From positions 639,263 through 703,262 of the forward strand of contig NZ_KI421517.1 in the NCBI RefSeq assembly GCF_000473365.1: 64,000 nucleotides of DNA, in the 5' to 3' direction. The position numbers were made by a program, and so were the translations under genes. Within the stretch, counting starts at the first letter, position 1. Each line of letters begins with the position of its first letter. The notes below the pieces were generated by a model. The model made no database searches. It saw only the letters and a list, made by a program, of their open reading frames with translations, and was not told the DNA's origin. Below are positions 55,044-63,815 of the stretch, piece after piece. This stretch comes from Adhaeribacter aquaticus DSM 16391. Its GTDB lineage: Bacteria; Bacteroidota; Bacteroidia; Cytophagales; Hymenobacteraceae.

Positions 55044-56096
55044 TTAAAAATCAATTTCAGGCAATCTATTAACTGCTTGCTCTTTTAAAGCTTCAACTGC
55101 TCTTACATATTTTTGAGTATGTTTAAAGCTCGTATGTCCTAGGAGGCTTGACACTGTACTGATATCAGTTTCATAAATAACAAGATTTGTAGCAAAAGAA
55201 TGTCGGGCTACATGGAAAGTAATATGTTTTTCTATTTCTGCCTTTTTAGTCCAAGCTTTTAAACTCTTTGATAAACCTGTATGAGAAGGCAGTTTGAAAA
55301 TACTTTCCTCTGGTTTCCCTCTATCACCTAATAATTTGAGTGAAGTACTATTCAGATTTATTGAAACTGGCTTATTTGTCTTTAACTGTTTAATCTTAAG
55401 AGTACCATTATATATATTACTCCACCTAAGATCTCGTATATCACAATATCTTAGCCCAGTACAACATGCGAATAAAAAAGCCCGTTTTACCTCAGTATTT
55501 CCACAATAAGTGTTAGCTAAAGTTTGTATTTCATCTGTGCTAAGAATATCCTTGATAACCCCTTCATTTTTCTTATTTTGAATTTCTACTCCTGGATTAA
55601 AAGCAAGAATTTTATCTCTATTAGCCTGCTTTAGTAGCTTTTTAAATTTAGCAAAATAATTGGCCGGTGTTTCTCCATTAAGGCGGCTTTCCAAGTAGGA
55701 TTTAAAATCAATACAAAGCTGTGCTGTTACTTCATAGGGATACAGGTAATCTTTACCTACAAAGTCTTTAAAATACTTTAAACAACTCTTAACAAGTCTA
55801 ATATCTTTATTTTTATAAGTATTAAGGAAGCTTTCAAAATAATCAATGAAATTAATCTTTTTCTTGAATCCAGGCTCAAAACCATGCTCTAGTGAATTAA
55901 TATAAATTTCCCTCTTAGATCTAAGGCTTTCAGCCATTTTAAGAGTCTCTTTATTTTGCTGCCTATCAAGAGTAGAATTGGCTTTAAGAAGATACAATTT
56001 TAAAAAATCATAGTTTCTTTTGCCGTTGTGGTATATATCTAAGTATAAAGATATTTTGCCGCTTGCTAATTTCTTTTTCCTCAGTTCAACTCCCAT
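55044..56096 (-). CDS. tyrosine recombinase (integrase) of the element
   Basis: The 350 residues have an Arm-type N-terminal domain, a SAM-like core-binding domain (about 85-175), and a catalytic domain with Arg in CTGLRYCDIRDLRW (about 214), a Lys near KTNKPV, H-x-x-R in HVARHSFATNL (about 297) and the nucleophile Tyr in HTQKYVRAVE (about 331). It is complete. It reads toward the island interior with its start 196 bp from the right repeat, the usual place for an integrase that acts at a tRNA 3' end. Confidence 0.92.
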   Translation of the reverse strand: MGVELRKKKLASGKISLYLDIYHNGKRNYDFLKLYLLKANSTLDRQQNKETLKMAESLRSKREIYINSLEHGFEPGFKKKINFIDYFESFLNTYKNKDIRLVKSCLKYFKDFVGKDYLYPYEVTAQLCIDFKSYLESRLNGETPANYFAKFKKLLKQANRDKILAFNPGVEIQNKKNEGVIKDILSTDEIQTLANTYCGNTEVKRAFLFACCTGLRYCDIRDLRWSNIYNGTLKIKQLKTNKPVSINLNSTSLKLLGDRGKPEESIFKLPSHTGLSKSLKAWTKKAEIEKHITFHVARHSFATNLVIYETDISTVSSLLGHTSFKHTQKYVRAVEALKEQAVNRLPEIDF

Positions 56097-56291
56097 AATT
56101 ACTGATGGTTAGGCTTTAGTTGCTTTTACTAACTAAAGATAACATTAATAATATAATGAGTAACAATTGAGTAACAAAAAATAATATAAAAACAGAAAAC
56201 AAAGGAAGGAGCAATCAATAATATAGCTTTATATAAAGCGTATAAGCCCTTTTTACTAATTAATATTTGCTGTTGTTTAATGGTGTTGTAG

Positions 56292-56306
56292 CCGTCGCGG
56301 CTACTA
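56292..56306. repeat. right attachment-site repeat (attR core)
   Basis: CCGTCGCGGCTACTA is identical to 48331-48345. Including flanking bases, GTAGCCG-TCG-CGGCTAC (56290-56306) forms a 7-bp inverted repeat that is not complete at the left copy, which may be the integrase core-site pair. Confidence 0.85.
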
Positions 56307-56681
56307 CAAAGCCACCCTAAACACATTAGAGTGGCTTTTTTATTAATTTCGAATGTTTTTCAGTTACCGAAAGGGATGTTTTTTTGAATTACAGGCTACT
56401 TTTGCTGAAGTTTTCGTTTGCTTGTTTGCCCCACCACCGTTTTGCCGTGCCATTACCCTTTTACTTATTTCATGTACATAATTTTAATACATGCTTGATC
56501 AGGTGCCAATTGATTAATAGTTGAGTTTACCTAAAGACAATAAATAACCTGTAATAATTCTCTCAATTAATGAACTTACCTTCAGGAGGCAAGCCTTATA
56601 AAATCAAATTCAGCTTGTATCTGGTGCGAATTTTTAAAGGTACAGGACCCTTCTCTAGAGTACCTTTATTACAAGGCCTTT
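56307..56681. other. intergenic region right of the element
   Basis: These 375 bp hold the hairpin at 56308-56338 and otherwise nothing I can name. The right end lies at the stop of the convergent multi-PAS gene. Confidence 0.5.
56308..56342 (+). terminator. terminator just past attR, probably the original tRNA-Arg terminator
   Basis: AAAGCCAC and GTGGCTTT pair with an inner CTAA/TTAG extension and are followed by T6. If the element is removed by recombination at the 15-bp repeat, this hairpin lies directly behind tRNA-Arg, about 3 bp past the tRNA. Confidence 0.7.
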
Positions 56682-59600
56682 CTAAATTTTTTCTGTTTTT
56701 CTTACCATCTCTCGGATAACGCCATCCAATTCAACTGCTGACTGTTGGATGTATTCTAATATTTGTATCTTATCTAATTCAGAAGGTTTACTACTTAAAA
56801 GATCAACCAGGCCCATCAGGCGGGCCAGTGGAGCCCGTACTACATGTGATTGCATCCAGGCTATTTCACGTAATTTAGCATTCTGGGCTTCAATAGCATG
56901 AATATATTCCTTCGTTTCAGAAACATCCTGCATTATACCTTCTAATAAAACCGGGTTACCCTGGTCATCCAGTACTAAATTTGTTTTTTGATATAGGTGC
57001 CGCATACCACCTTTGCTATTCAGAATCCGGTGCTCAATTTCTGCAACTGGAAACCCCTGGATAATCTGCTCCTTGAAAACATCAATTTTTTTTACATCTT
57101 CTGGATGAATCAAAGAATAAAAAAACTTTAAACTAGGTTTAAATAAAGTTTCATCAAGACCTAAAATTCTATAAACCTCGTCGGACCAGAATAACTCCTC
57201 TGATTTAATATTATATTCCCAATAACCTAACCTCCCTATTTCTTGTGCCGTTTCCAGCTTCTTATTTGTTTCTGATAACTGGAGTTGGATTTGTTTATTT
57301 TCAGTGATATTACGCCCATAACAAGCTATTCCAATAATTTCCTGATCATTAATAATGGGGTTCAACCTTATTTCTAACCAAGAATTTGGCCGGTTACGTT
57401 GAATTTTGGTAAAAATTTCTTCTTTAAAAGACTCTCCAGCCAACACCTTTCCATAGTTCACCTCCAGAAATGAAATATATTCAGGAAGAGACGCCTCTTT
57501 CAGCAGGATATTTTCACCCGTTCTTATTATCTTTCCTGAAACGTCTTCTAAAGATTGAATAAAAGCTTTGTTGGCAGCAATTAAGGTAAAGTCTTTTCGA
57601 ACACTCCAAATTAAATCATCTGTAGCATTAATTAGGGCCTCTTTATCCTGCCGCTCAAATTCTTGTCGCCGTTCTGCTTCAAACTTATCAGTAACATCCC
57701 GAAAATTATCAACAACACCTCTAATAGCTGGCTCATGAAATAAATTTGTACCCGTAATTTCCATCCAACGCCACATACCATTTTTATGAAGCATTCTAAA
57801 AATATAGCCTTGTACAGGAACCCCGGGTTGTGCAGAAATCTCATTATTCATTTGCTGTAGCGCAGCAAAATCGTCAGGGTGTATAATGGAGGCAATATGC
57901 ATTTGCTTGACATCTTCTTCCAAGTACCCCAGCAAATTAGATATAGCAGGAGAGATATAAATGGGTTTGCCTTCTGCCGATAAAATTGCTACGCCATCAA
58001 ATTGATTTTCGACTAATGCCCGAAATCGTTTTTCACTGATTTGTAATAATTCTTCTGCTTTTTTCTTTTCTGTGGCATCGCGGGCAATAGCGAATATTGC
58101 TTTTGCCTCGGCATCCCACCGAGCTGACCAGGTAATAGGTACAACCGAGCCGTCTTTCCGAACAAACCGGTTTTCGAAGTTATGCATATTTTCCCCAGCT
58201 TTGATCTGGTAAAAGGCTGCATTTGTAAATGCTAAATCTTCCGGAAAAACCAGTTCCGGTAAATATTTACCTAAAATTTCCTCAGGCTGGTAACCTAAAA
58301 CTTGGTTTGTGGCCTGGTTTACCTGTAAAAATTTCCCTTCTGCGTCAATGGTACAAATTACATCCAAGGTTGCATCCAACACTTTTTGGAGTTGCGCCCG
58401 GTTTTGCTGCAAAGCAATATTAGCTTCTACTCTTTCAGTAACATCCCGGAAATTATCAATAATGCCATTAACAGCCGGGTCCTGTAATAAATTGGTAAGC
58501 GTTGCTTCAATCCAGCGCCAGGAGCCGTCCTTATGACGCATCTTTCCTGTTCGGCCAGCAATCGGGACGCCCGGAGTTTGCATTACTTTCGATAGTACGT
58601 TGTGATATTCCTCTATTTCTTCAGGTAAAATAATAGAAGTAACATCCATCTGCATTAACTCTTCTTCTGAATATCCCAAAACCTTGTTAATGGAGGAGGA
58701 AACATACTTTATTCTAAAATCATCCGTAAAAACAACTACCGCATCATTACCATTTTCGACCAACGCCCGGAATCGCTTTTCATTCACCAGCAAAAGTTCT
58801 TCAGTGTTTTTTCTGGTAGTTATATCTGTACTAGTAATGCATATGTTTGTGATTATACCGGAGGTAAAAACCGGATTCAAAATAAAATGCAGCCAAAAAA
58901 GGTTGCCATCTGCCTGAACGTAATCTTTATCATAAGCAATCACTTCTCCCTGCAGTACTTTTTCAAACAAGGTTAAAAAATTCTTCTTCCAATCAGGTTC
59001 TATATAATCTACTATCTTTCTCCCAATTTCAAGCTGGCCTTCATGTACATTGTAGGAAAAATACTCTTTGGCTTTCGCGTTAAAGGTTTTAATAATACCA
59101 TCTGGATCTAACATGACAAAGCCTTCAACTGCATTATTAAAAACAGCTCTAAAGTCAGCTTCTGACTGCTTAATCTTAGCTTCAGCTTCTAATCTGGCAG
59201 ATATATCACGATAGTTAGAAACTATAGCGTTTACATCTTCGTCTTGCAGTAAATTAATTATGGTACCTTCTACGTCTACAGAATAACCTTTCTTGGTTAG
59301 TAACTTATTTGTTTTGGCAAAAGGAATTCCTGGATTTTGTAATAGCTGCTGAATAAAGCCTTTTAGATTTTCACCTTGGTTTGGTCCTAGTACAGTGGTT
59401 CCTGGTTTCCCTATTACTTCCGAGGCGGTAAATCCTGTAATTCTCTCATAAGCGGGACTTACATATACTATGTCTCCTTTAGCATTTACTAATAAAATTA
59501 TATCATCTGCATGTTCTATTAAAGCTTTGAAATGTCTCTCACTTCTTTTTAACTGCGTTTCGGAAGATTTTCGGGTAGTAATATCACTTAATAAAATACT

Positions 59601-60650
59601 GGACCGATTTTCACCATTTCTATCTTTGAAAATTACGGATGAAAATTCACATGGGAACCGTTCTCTGTTTTTCCGGATCCCAATTGCTTCTCCGGAGGTT
59701 TTACCTGTAATTTTTCTTTCCTCTAATAGGGAAATAAATTGAGGATCAGTATGATCAATTAAATCCTGTCGCCCCATTGTTTTCAACTCTTCCAGGCTAT
59801 ACCCAAACATTTTTACGGCGGTGGAATTTGCCTCTAGAATCTTTCCATGCTCAGGTATGGTTAATAAGAAAGAGTGAAGGGAATTATTTATTATTGAATG
59901 GTATTTATCTTCACTATCTTGAAGTTGGTTATCAGCATTTAGCCGACCGCTTTTATCGATTGTGTGCACCATCAGATGCTGAGTGCCGGTATTTTGAAAA
60001 TTATTATTTATAATTAATTGCAGCCAAACCCATTCTCCTGTAACAGCCCGAAAACGGTATTCCTTAAAATTGATTTGTTCTTTCTGATTAGATTTAGCCA
60101 ATAATAATTTTATTCCTGGTAAATCATCCGGGTGAATAAAGTTAAAGAAAGTAAGCCCTAGTAATTTATCTGGGTCATACCCTAATATTTTCTGAACCGA
60201 ATTGCAAACAAATACAAATTGCCCCTCTACATTTAGTATAGCAATTAAACCAGAGCAGGTAGATTCCTGAATTTCATTAAAAACACTTTCGGGTATATTC
60301 TGATTATTTTTACAACCCAAACAGGTAAACCAGGCGGTATAATTGTCCCGATTTACGCTCCAATTTAAAGAAACAGGTTGTCCACTTTTACTTAAAAACC
60401 GAATATTAGAATTTGTCGCTATTGCTTCGCGTTGGGCATCTAGTAACAATAGCGCCGCACTAGCTTTGTCCTTGGGATGAATAAATTCAAGCCAGTTCGT
60501 CCCAATTATTTCTTCTTTATCGTAACCTAAAAGTACTTTAACGGTAGCATTTACCTTACCTATAATTCCATCCTGTCTTATTCTAAAAATAAGGTCTGAT
60601 GAAAATTCCAAAATATTTTCCAAACTTTCATTCTGGTAATATTCCCCCAT
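56682..60650 (-). CDS. multi-PAS protein with HisKA-like end but no ATPase domain (about ten PAS)
   Basis: The 1322 residues contain about ten PAS domains, one after another from about residue 10 to 1245, with repeated segments such as ILGYDPDKLLG, DGSWRWIEATLTNL and GIIDNFRDVTERVE. The last 65 residues (REIAWMQSHVVRAPLARLMG to VIREMVRKTEKI) resemble a HisKA dimerisation helix pair with a His in QSHVVRAP, but the protein ends there, with no HATPase. No transmembrane segment is seen. It may act as a sensor that works with another kinase. The start codon at 60650 and the stop are both intact. Confidence 0.85.
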   Translation of the reverse strand: MGEYYQNESLENILEFSSDLIFRIRQDGIIGKVNATVKVLLGYDKEEIIGTNWLEFIHPKDKASAALLLLDAQREAIATNSNIRFLSKSGQPVSLNWSVNRDNYTAWFTCLGCKNNQNIPESVFNEIQESTCSGLIAILNVEGQFVFVCNSVQKILGYDPDKLLGLTFFNFIHPDDLPGIKLLLAKSNQKEQINFKEYRFRAVTGEWVWLQLIINNNFQNTGTQHLMVHTIDKSGRLNADNQLQDSEDKYHSIINNSLHSFLLTIPEHGKILEANSTAVKMFGYSLEELKTMGRQDLIDHTDPQFISLLEERKITGKTSGEAIGIRKNRERFPCEFSSVIFKDRNGENRSSILLSDITTRKSSETQLKRSERHFKALIEHADDIILLVNAKGDIVYVSPAYERITGFTASEVIGKPGTTVLGPNQGENLKGFIQQLLQNPGIPFAKTNKLLTKKGYSVDVEGTIINLLQDEDVNAIVSNYRDISARLEAEAKIKQSEADFRAVFNNAVEGFVMLDPDGIIKTFNAKAKEYFSYNVHEGQLEIGRKIVDYIEPDWKKNFLTLFEKVLQGEVIAYDKDYVQADGNLFWLHFILNPVFTSGIITNICITSTDITTRKNTEELLLVNEKRFRALVENGNDAVVVFTDDFRIKYVSSSINKVLGYSEEELMQMDVTSIILPEEIEEYHNVLSKVMQTPGVPIAGRTGKMRHKDGSWRWIEATLTNLLQDPAVNGIIDNFRDVTERVEANIALQQNRAQLQKVLDATLDVICTIDAEGKFLQVNQATNQVLGYQPEEILGKYLPELVFPEDLAFTNAAFYQIKAGENMHNFENRFVRKDGSVVPITWSARWDAEAKAIFAIARDATEKKKAEELLQISEKRFRALVENQFDGVAILSAEGKPIYISPAISNLLGYLEEDVKQMHIASIIHPDDFAALQQMNNEISAQPGVPVQGYIFRMLHKNGMWRWMEITGTNLFHEPAIRGVVDNFRDVTDKFEAERRQEFERQDKEALINATDDLIWSVRKDFTLIAANKAFIQSLEDVSGKIIRTGENILLKEASLPEYISFLEVNYGKVLAGESFKEEIFTKIQRNRPNSWLEIRLNPIINDQEIIGIACYGRNITENKQIQLQLSETNKKLETAQEIGRLGYWEYNIKSEELFWSDEVYRILGLDETLFKPSLKFFYSLIHPEDVKKIDVFKEQIIQGFPVAEIEHRILNSKGGMRHLYQKTNLVLDDQGNPVLLEGIMQDVSETKEYIHAIEAQNAKLREIAWMQSHVVRAPLARLMGLVDLLSSKPSELDKIQILEYIQQSAVELDGVIREMVRKTEKI

Positions 60651-61434
60651 CCCTATGCTTGATCTGTAGTTAAAATAAAAATTTGTTAGAGGTTAATAAA
60701 GATCAATATGCTTTAACAAGCCTCAATTCATATTCCACAATTTAGCCAAGCAACACACATATTAAAAAAAAATCTCAGATTTGATTAAAAATTATAAATA
60801 GTTCTTTAATTGTTTATAATATTCGGTTTAGAAGCATACAGGTTTTAATGTTCCAATTTCTTTCAAAAACAAAAAACTTTACCATGATTAAATTAGCCTT
60901 GTTTTGAACCGATTTATTAAACGAACTCATAACCAGGAGGCTCTTTCTACAACCTAGAGCATTCCAAGGCTGGGCTTATCACCTTTCCTGGCGTATACCA
61001 ATTAAAAACGGCAAGGGTGTAGTAATTGGCGCCATTGCAGTACCGGCAGCAAGTAGAAAAAACCATTTAGTAGCTGAAGCCGGGGTACAGACGCCTCGCT
61101 AGAATTTTTAATGTCCTGCTATACATAAAATGCCAAAATTACACTGTTAAAGCTCTTCGAAACGGGCAGCCTTTTTTGTTCGTAGCTGTATAAATTTTTG
61201 CTTATATAAAATGACTTAATATCCGTTTTAACAAAAGCCTTTTTATGAGATAAAGGAAAGACATCCTCCTTGGAATACGGTTGAGAAGGTTTTTAAACGA
61301 ATTATGATTGGGAACGTTGAAATAGCGGCCACGTTCCCGGTAGTGGTTTGCAATTGAAGCCTTGTTCCTTCTCTATTAAACAACTGATATATAATCTATT
61401 ACCATTGCATTCTAAATTATTTTAAAATGAAACC
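60651..61434. other. mostly non-coding region with one gene remnant
   Basis: These 784 bp contain no intact gene. A remnant resembling the end of a GlcG/HbpS protein is listed at 60908-61102. The rest is AT-rich with stops in all frames. Confidence 0.5.
60908..61102 (+). pseudogene. remnant of a GlcG/HbpS-family protein
   Basis: The open frame has no start codon and ends at TAG 61100-61102. It reads IPIKNGKGVVIGAIAVPAAS, then RKNHLVAEAGVQTPR. This follows the C-terminal pattern of GlcG/HbpS proteins (P-I-x-x-x-G-x-x-I-G-A-I-x-V, then A-x-A-G). The N-terminal three quarters are missing. The match is by eye. Confidence 0.4.
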
Positions 61435-61869
61435 ATGGCAAATTCAGGTTTGACGAAATATATTGAAGCCCAAGAAAAAGATTTTGAACTTGCCCTTGCC
61501 GAAATTAAATCTGGCAGGAAAAGAAGCCATTGGATGTGGTACATATTCCCGCAATTTGAAGGCTTGGGGTTTAGCGAAACATCCCAGTATTATTCTATCA
61601 AAACATTAGAGGAAGCGAAGGATTATCTTAATCATCCAGTTTTAGGAAAAAGATTAATAATAATTACAACTGAACTTTTAAAACTCGATCATACTGATCC
61701 AAAAAATATTTTTGGAAGTCCTGATTATTTAAAACTACATTCGTCAATGACTTTATTCTCCCTTGCAAGTGACATTGGCAACAACCTATTTGATATGGTT
61801 CTCGAAAAATTTTTCGGTGGACAATATGACAACAAGACTTTACAACTTGTAAAATTGAAGGACAAGTAG
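61435..61869 (+). CDS. DUF1810 family protein
   Basis: The 144 residues match DUF1810 over the whole length: FELALAEIKSGRKRSHWMWY, IFPQFEGLGFSETSQYYSI, YLNHPVLGKRL and the C-terminal SMTLFSLA. The function is unknown; the family is sometimes listed as calpastatin-like without evidence. It is a stand-alone gene. Length and conserved WMWY-IFPQ block are typical. Confidence 0.88.
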   Translation: MANSGLTKYIEAQEKDFELALAEIKSGRKRSHWMWYIFPQFEGLGFSETSQYYSIKTLEEAKDYLNHPVLGKRLIIITTELLKLDHTDPKNIFGSPDYLKLHSSMTLFSLASDIGNNLFDMVLEKFFGGQYDNKTLQLVKLKDK

Positions 61870-62367
61870 TATTCAAGTTTAGTTAAAATGAGTGCTAAAA
61901 CTGCTTATTAGCCAGGCTTGGTTTTCAATCGTACCAGAAACCACTCAGGCAACTTAAATCTTTTACTTTGATTGACCCTACCAGTAATCGGGCTGCACTA
62001 CGGCTAGAGGACCCCATAGCAACATGAAAAAGTATTTAAACAGTATTGCGGTACTTTTGCAATAAAAATGTCGATTTTCATCGCAGCTATAAAAAGCTGT
62101 TCTTTACTAAAAAGAACAGCTTTTTTATTTTATTCTGGGCCTAAAATTAAATAAATCTGCTCCGGATAATAAAACTAAAGATCAAACCAAGAATAGCTCA
62201 TTCCTTGTTTGATCAGGTTATTGCTTCTTGATAGTTGCTTTTTACCCCCTTTACAAACAGGAATAATGATACTCATTTTCAGCCTTATAAAGCAATTTTA
62301 TAAACCTTTTAATAGCACTAGTTGGAACCATGCTATTAAGCTAGGGCTAAAAATTTAAGGGTATTGG
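61870..62367. other. intergenic region with a hairpin
   Basis: These 498 bp hold no gene. The hairpin at 62091-62126 is the only clear structure. Confidence 0.55.
62091..62126. terminator. bidirectional hairpin terminator
   Basis: AAAAAGCTGTTCTTT pairs with AAAGAACAGCTTTTT around ACTAA, with A and T tracts on either side. It is about 220 bp past the DUF1810 stop, so it may end a longer or lost transcript. Confidence 0.75.
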
Positions 62368-62838
62368 CTACTTCGAGAAAATAACAAATCGCTTTACCGT
62401 TTTTGCACTCTTACTTACTCCGTTTTCTGTATAAGCTATTGTTCCCGTTTGCTCGCTATACCACGTCATGTTTGAATTATCTAACACACTTAACTCAAAC
62501 TCTGCATAAGGTGTACCTAAATACATTAATGAAAGTGTGTTTTTGTTGTTGTTATTATTAATCACATAAGTTACATTCTGATCAGGCTGCCCGTTATTAA
62601 AATAGATGATACCATTTGTTTTATCAAAGGATACTTTGGAGATTTCAATAGCTCCGGTTCTCTCATAAACTTTGGCGCCAGCATCATTATAATACTCTTC
62701 TCTATAGTTATTAAAGTTCCAGGTTCCCTGAATTAAATCAGATGGTGTCTGAGAAGGAGTCGGATTATCTTTAGTACAACCTGTGAAGCCTATGGGCAAC
62801 ACAATCAGGAAAGCCAGGAGAAGAGTGATATTTTTCAT
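62368..62838 (-). CDS. lipocalin-like lipoprotein
   Basis: The 156 residues have a signal peptide with lipobox (FLIVLPIGFTGC, Cys 21) and a compact beta-strand pattern starting IQGTWNFNNYREEYYNDAG, typical of lipocalin-like proteins of Bacteroidota. A short low-complexity NNNNNK run lies in the middle. The C-terminus FVIFSK matches the end of such domains. The ligand is unknown. It stands alone. Confidence 0.7.
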   Translation of the reverse strand: MKNITLLLAFLIVLPIGFTGCTKDNPTPSQTPSDLIQGTWNFNNYREEYYNDAGAKVYERTGAIEISKVSFDKTNGIIYFNNGQPDQNVTYVINNNNNKNTLSLMYLGTPYAEFELSVLDNSNMTWYSEQTGTIAYTENGVSKSAKTVKRFVIFSK

Positions 62839-63360
62839 TTCAGTTTAAGTTATCTTGTGTAAGTATTTTACTAATAAAATTAAAACGAATAAGTTTGTTA
62901 TGAAGTTAATCTTATCTATTATCTGTTTCTTTTGATACTCTTCTCTTAGTCGCTTTATGCCCCAATAGAAACATAAAAGCAAAACTATACCTTCTCAATA
63001 AAGCTTTTGTTACCAAAACAAATCTGATTCAGGAAAAGGGTATCAAAACTGAAACGGTTTACAAGAATGAAAAATCATTGAAGAATAGTTATAGGTACTG
63101 CCTTCCTGCATCATCATCTATTACAATACAACTTCTCCTTTGCTAAATTACCAGCTATCAAATGTAAATTCTAAAAAAATTATGAAGCTCTCCTTAATCC
63201 ATTTTGATAATCCTTTAAAATAGCCCTTAAATAAGGAGGAGGTTTACCGGGTAAAAGGGGATCTTTAACAGGTTTAGTTATAGGTTTATCTAAATATATA
63301 CTAGTGCTATATTCTATGCAGTACTTTTGATTATCAACTAAGACAAAAAGCATTAGCGAT
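62839..63360. other. intergenic region, no gene seen
   Basis: These 522 bp contain no gene or repeat I can support. A candidate -7 element for the downstream gene lies at 63322. Confidence 0.55.
63322..63329 (+). promoter_or_regulatory. candidate -7 promoter element (TACTTTTG)
   Basis: A perfect TAnnTTTG match 31 bp before the start of the secreted protein at 63361. No -33 TTG is evident. Its paralogue at 8006 also has a TAnnTTTG element at a similar distance. Confidence 0.45.
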
Positions 63361-63738
63361 ATGAAAAAGCACTTCCTACTTCTGGCCTTCACCCTGATCC
63401 TTTCTACTGTAACTTTTGCCAATGGGGCAAAAGATCAGCAACGTTTTGATGCTGCTCTGGAACAGACAGCCCGAATAGAAGTTCGTCACTTGCAGGAGTT
63501 GCTTCGCTTTAACGAATATGAATACATCCAGATCAAGAAGTTAACTGAAACGCAGTTAGCGGATGTGCAACAGGTACAAAAAACAATGGAAGCCGCTTCA
63601 GTAGAACTGCATGTAAAACTACACCAGATACAGGAAACTCATACTGCTCAAGTATTAGCCTTACTAAACCAGAACCAACAGAAAGCTTTCGCTGCTTACT
63701 TAGCCGCTAAACAAGCTAACTTACTGGCTGCTCTTTAA
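63361..63738 (+). CDS. small secreted protein, paralogue of the gene at 8006
   Basis: The 125 residues start with a signal peptide (MKKHFLLLAFTLILSTVTFA). The mature part is helical, with LLRFNEYEYIQIKKLTETQL as the conserved core and an Ala/Gln/Leu-rich end. The same block is found in the protein at 8006, so this is a small lineage-specific family with at least two copies here. The function is unknown. A terminator follows at 63790. Confidence 0.75.
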   Translation: MKKHFLLLAFTLILSTVTFANGAKDQQRFDAALEQTARIEVRHLQELLRFNEYEYIQIKKLTETQLADVQQVQKTMEAASVELHVKLHQIQETHTAQVLALLNQNQQKAFAAYLAAKQANLLAAL

Positions 63739-63789
63739 CCTTTACCTAATACCATTTAACCTTTACTTTACCTACCACTTAATCCACTA

Positions 63790-63815
63790 AGCCAGCCGCC
63801 CAGCTGGCTTTTTTT
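63790..63815 (+). terminator. intrinsic terminator
   Basis: AGCCAGC pairs with GCTGGCT around CGCCCA, followed by a T7 tract, 51 bp past the stop of the secreted-protein gene. Confidence 0.85.

Larger units (their letters stand above)
48331..56306. mobile_element. integrated element in tRNA-Arg (about 8 kb)
   Basis: The bounds are two exact copies of a 15-bp repeat, one in tRNA-Arg. Contents from the right end: tyrosine recombinase, unknown 392-residue protein, excisionase-like HTH protein, unknown 177-residue protein, phage/plasmid-type replication initiator and unknown 196-residue protein, all on the minus strand. An O-acyltransferase on the plus strand lies at the left. The replication protein resembles filamentous-phage gene II/X proteins, so this may be a decayed inovirus-like prophage or an integrative element that replicates by rolling circle. 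I see no capsid, secretin or Zot-like gene, so it may rely on a helper or be a non-viral element. Confidence 0.8.

Noticed and set aside
56129..56326. Minus-strand frame across the right attachment site
   Set aside because: It has a hydrophobic but low-complexity translation and spans the junction and a terminator.
63180..63422. Minus-strand frame overlapping the start of the secreted protein at 63361
   Set aside because: It is antisense to a gene with signal peptide and a paralogue, and has no supporting motif.
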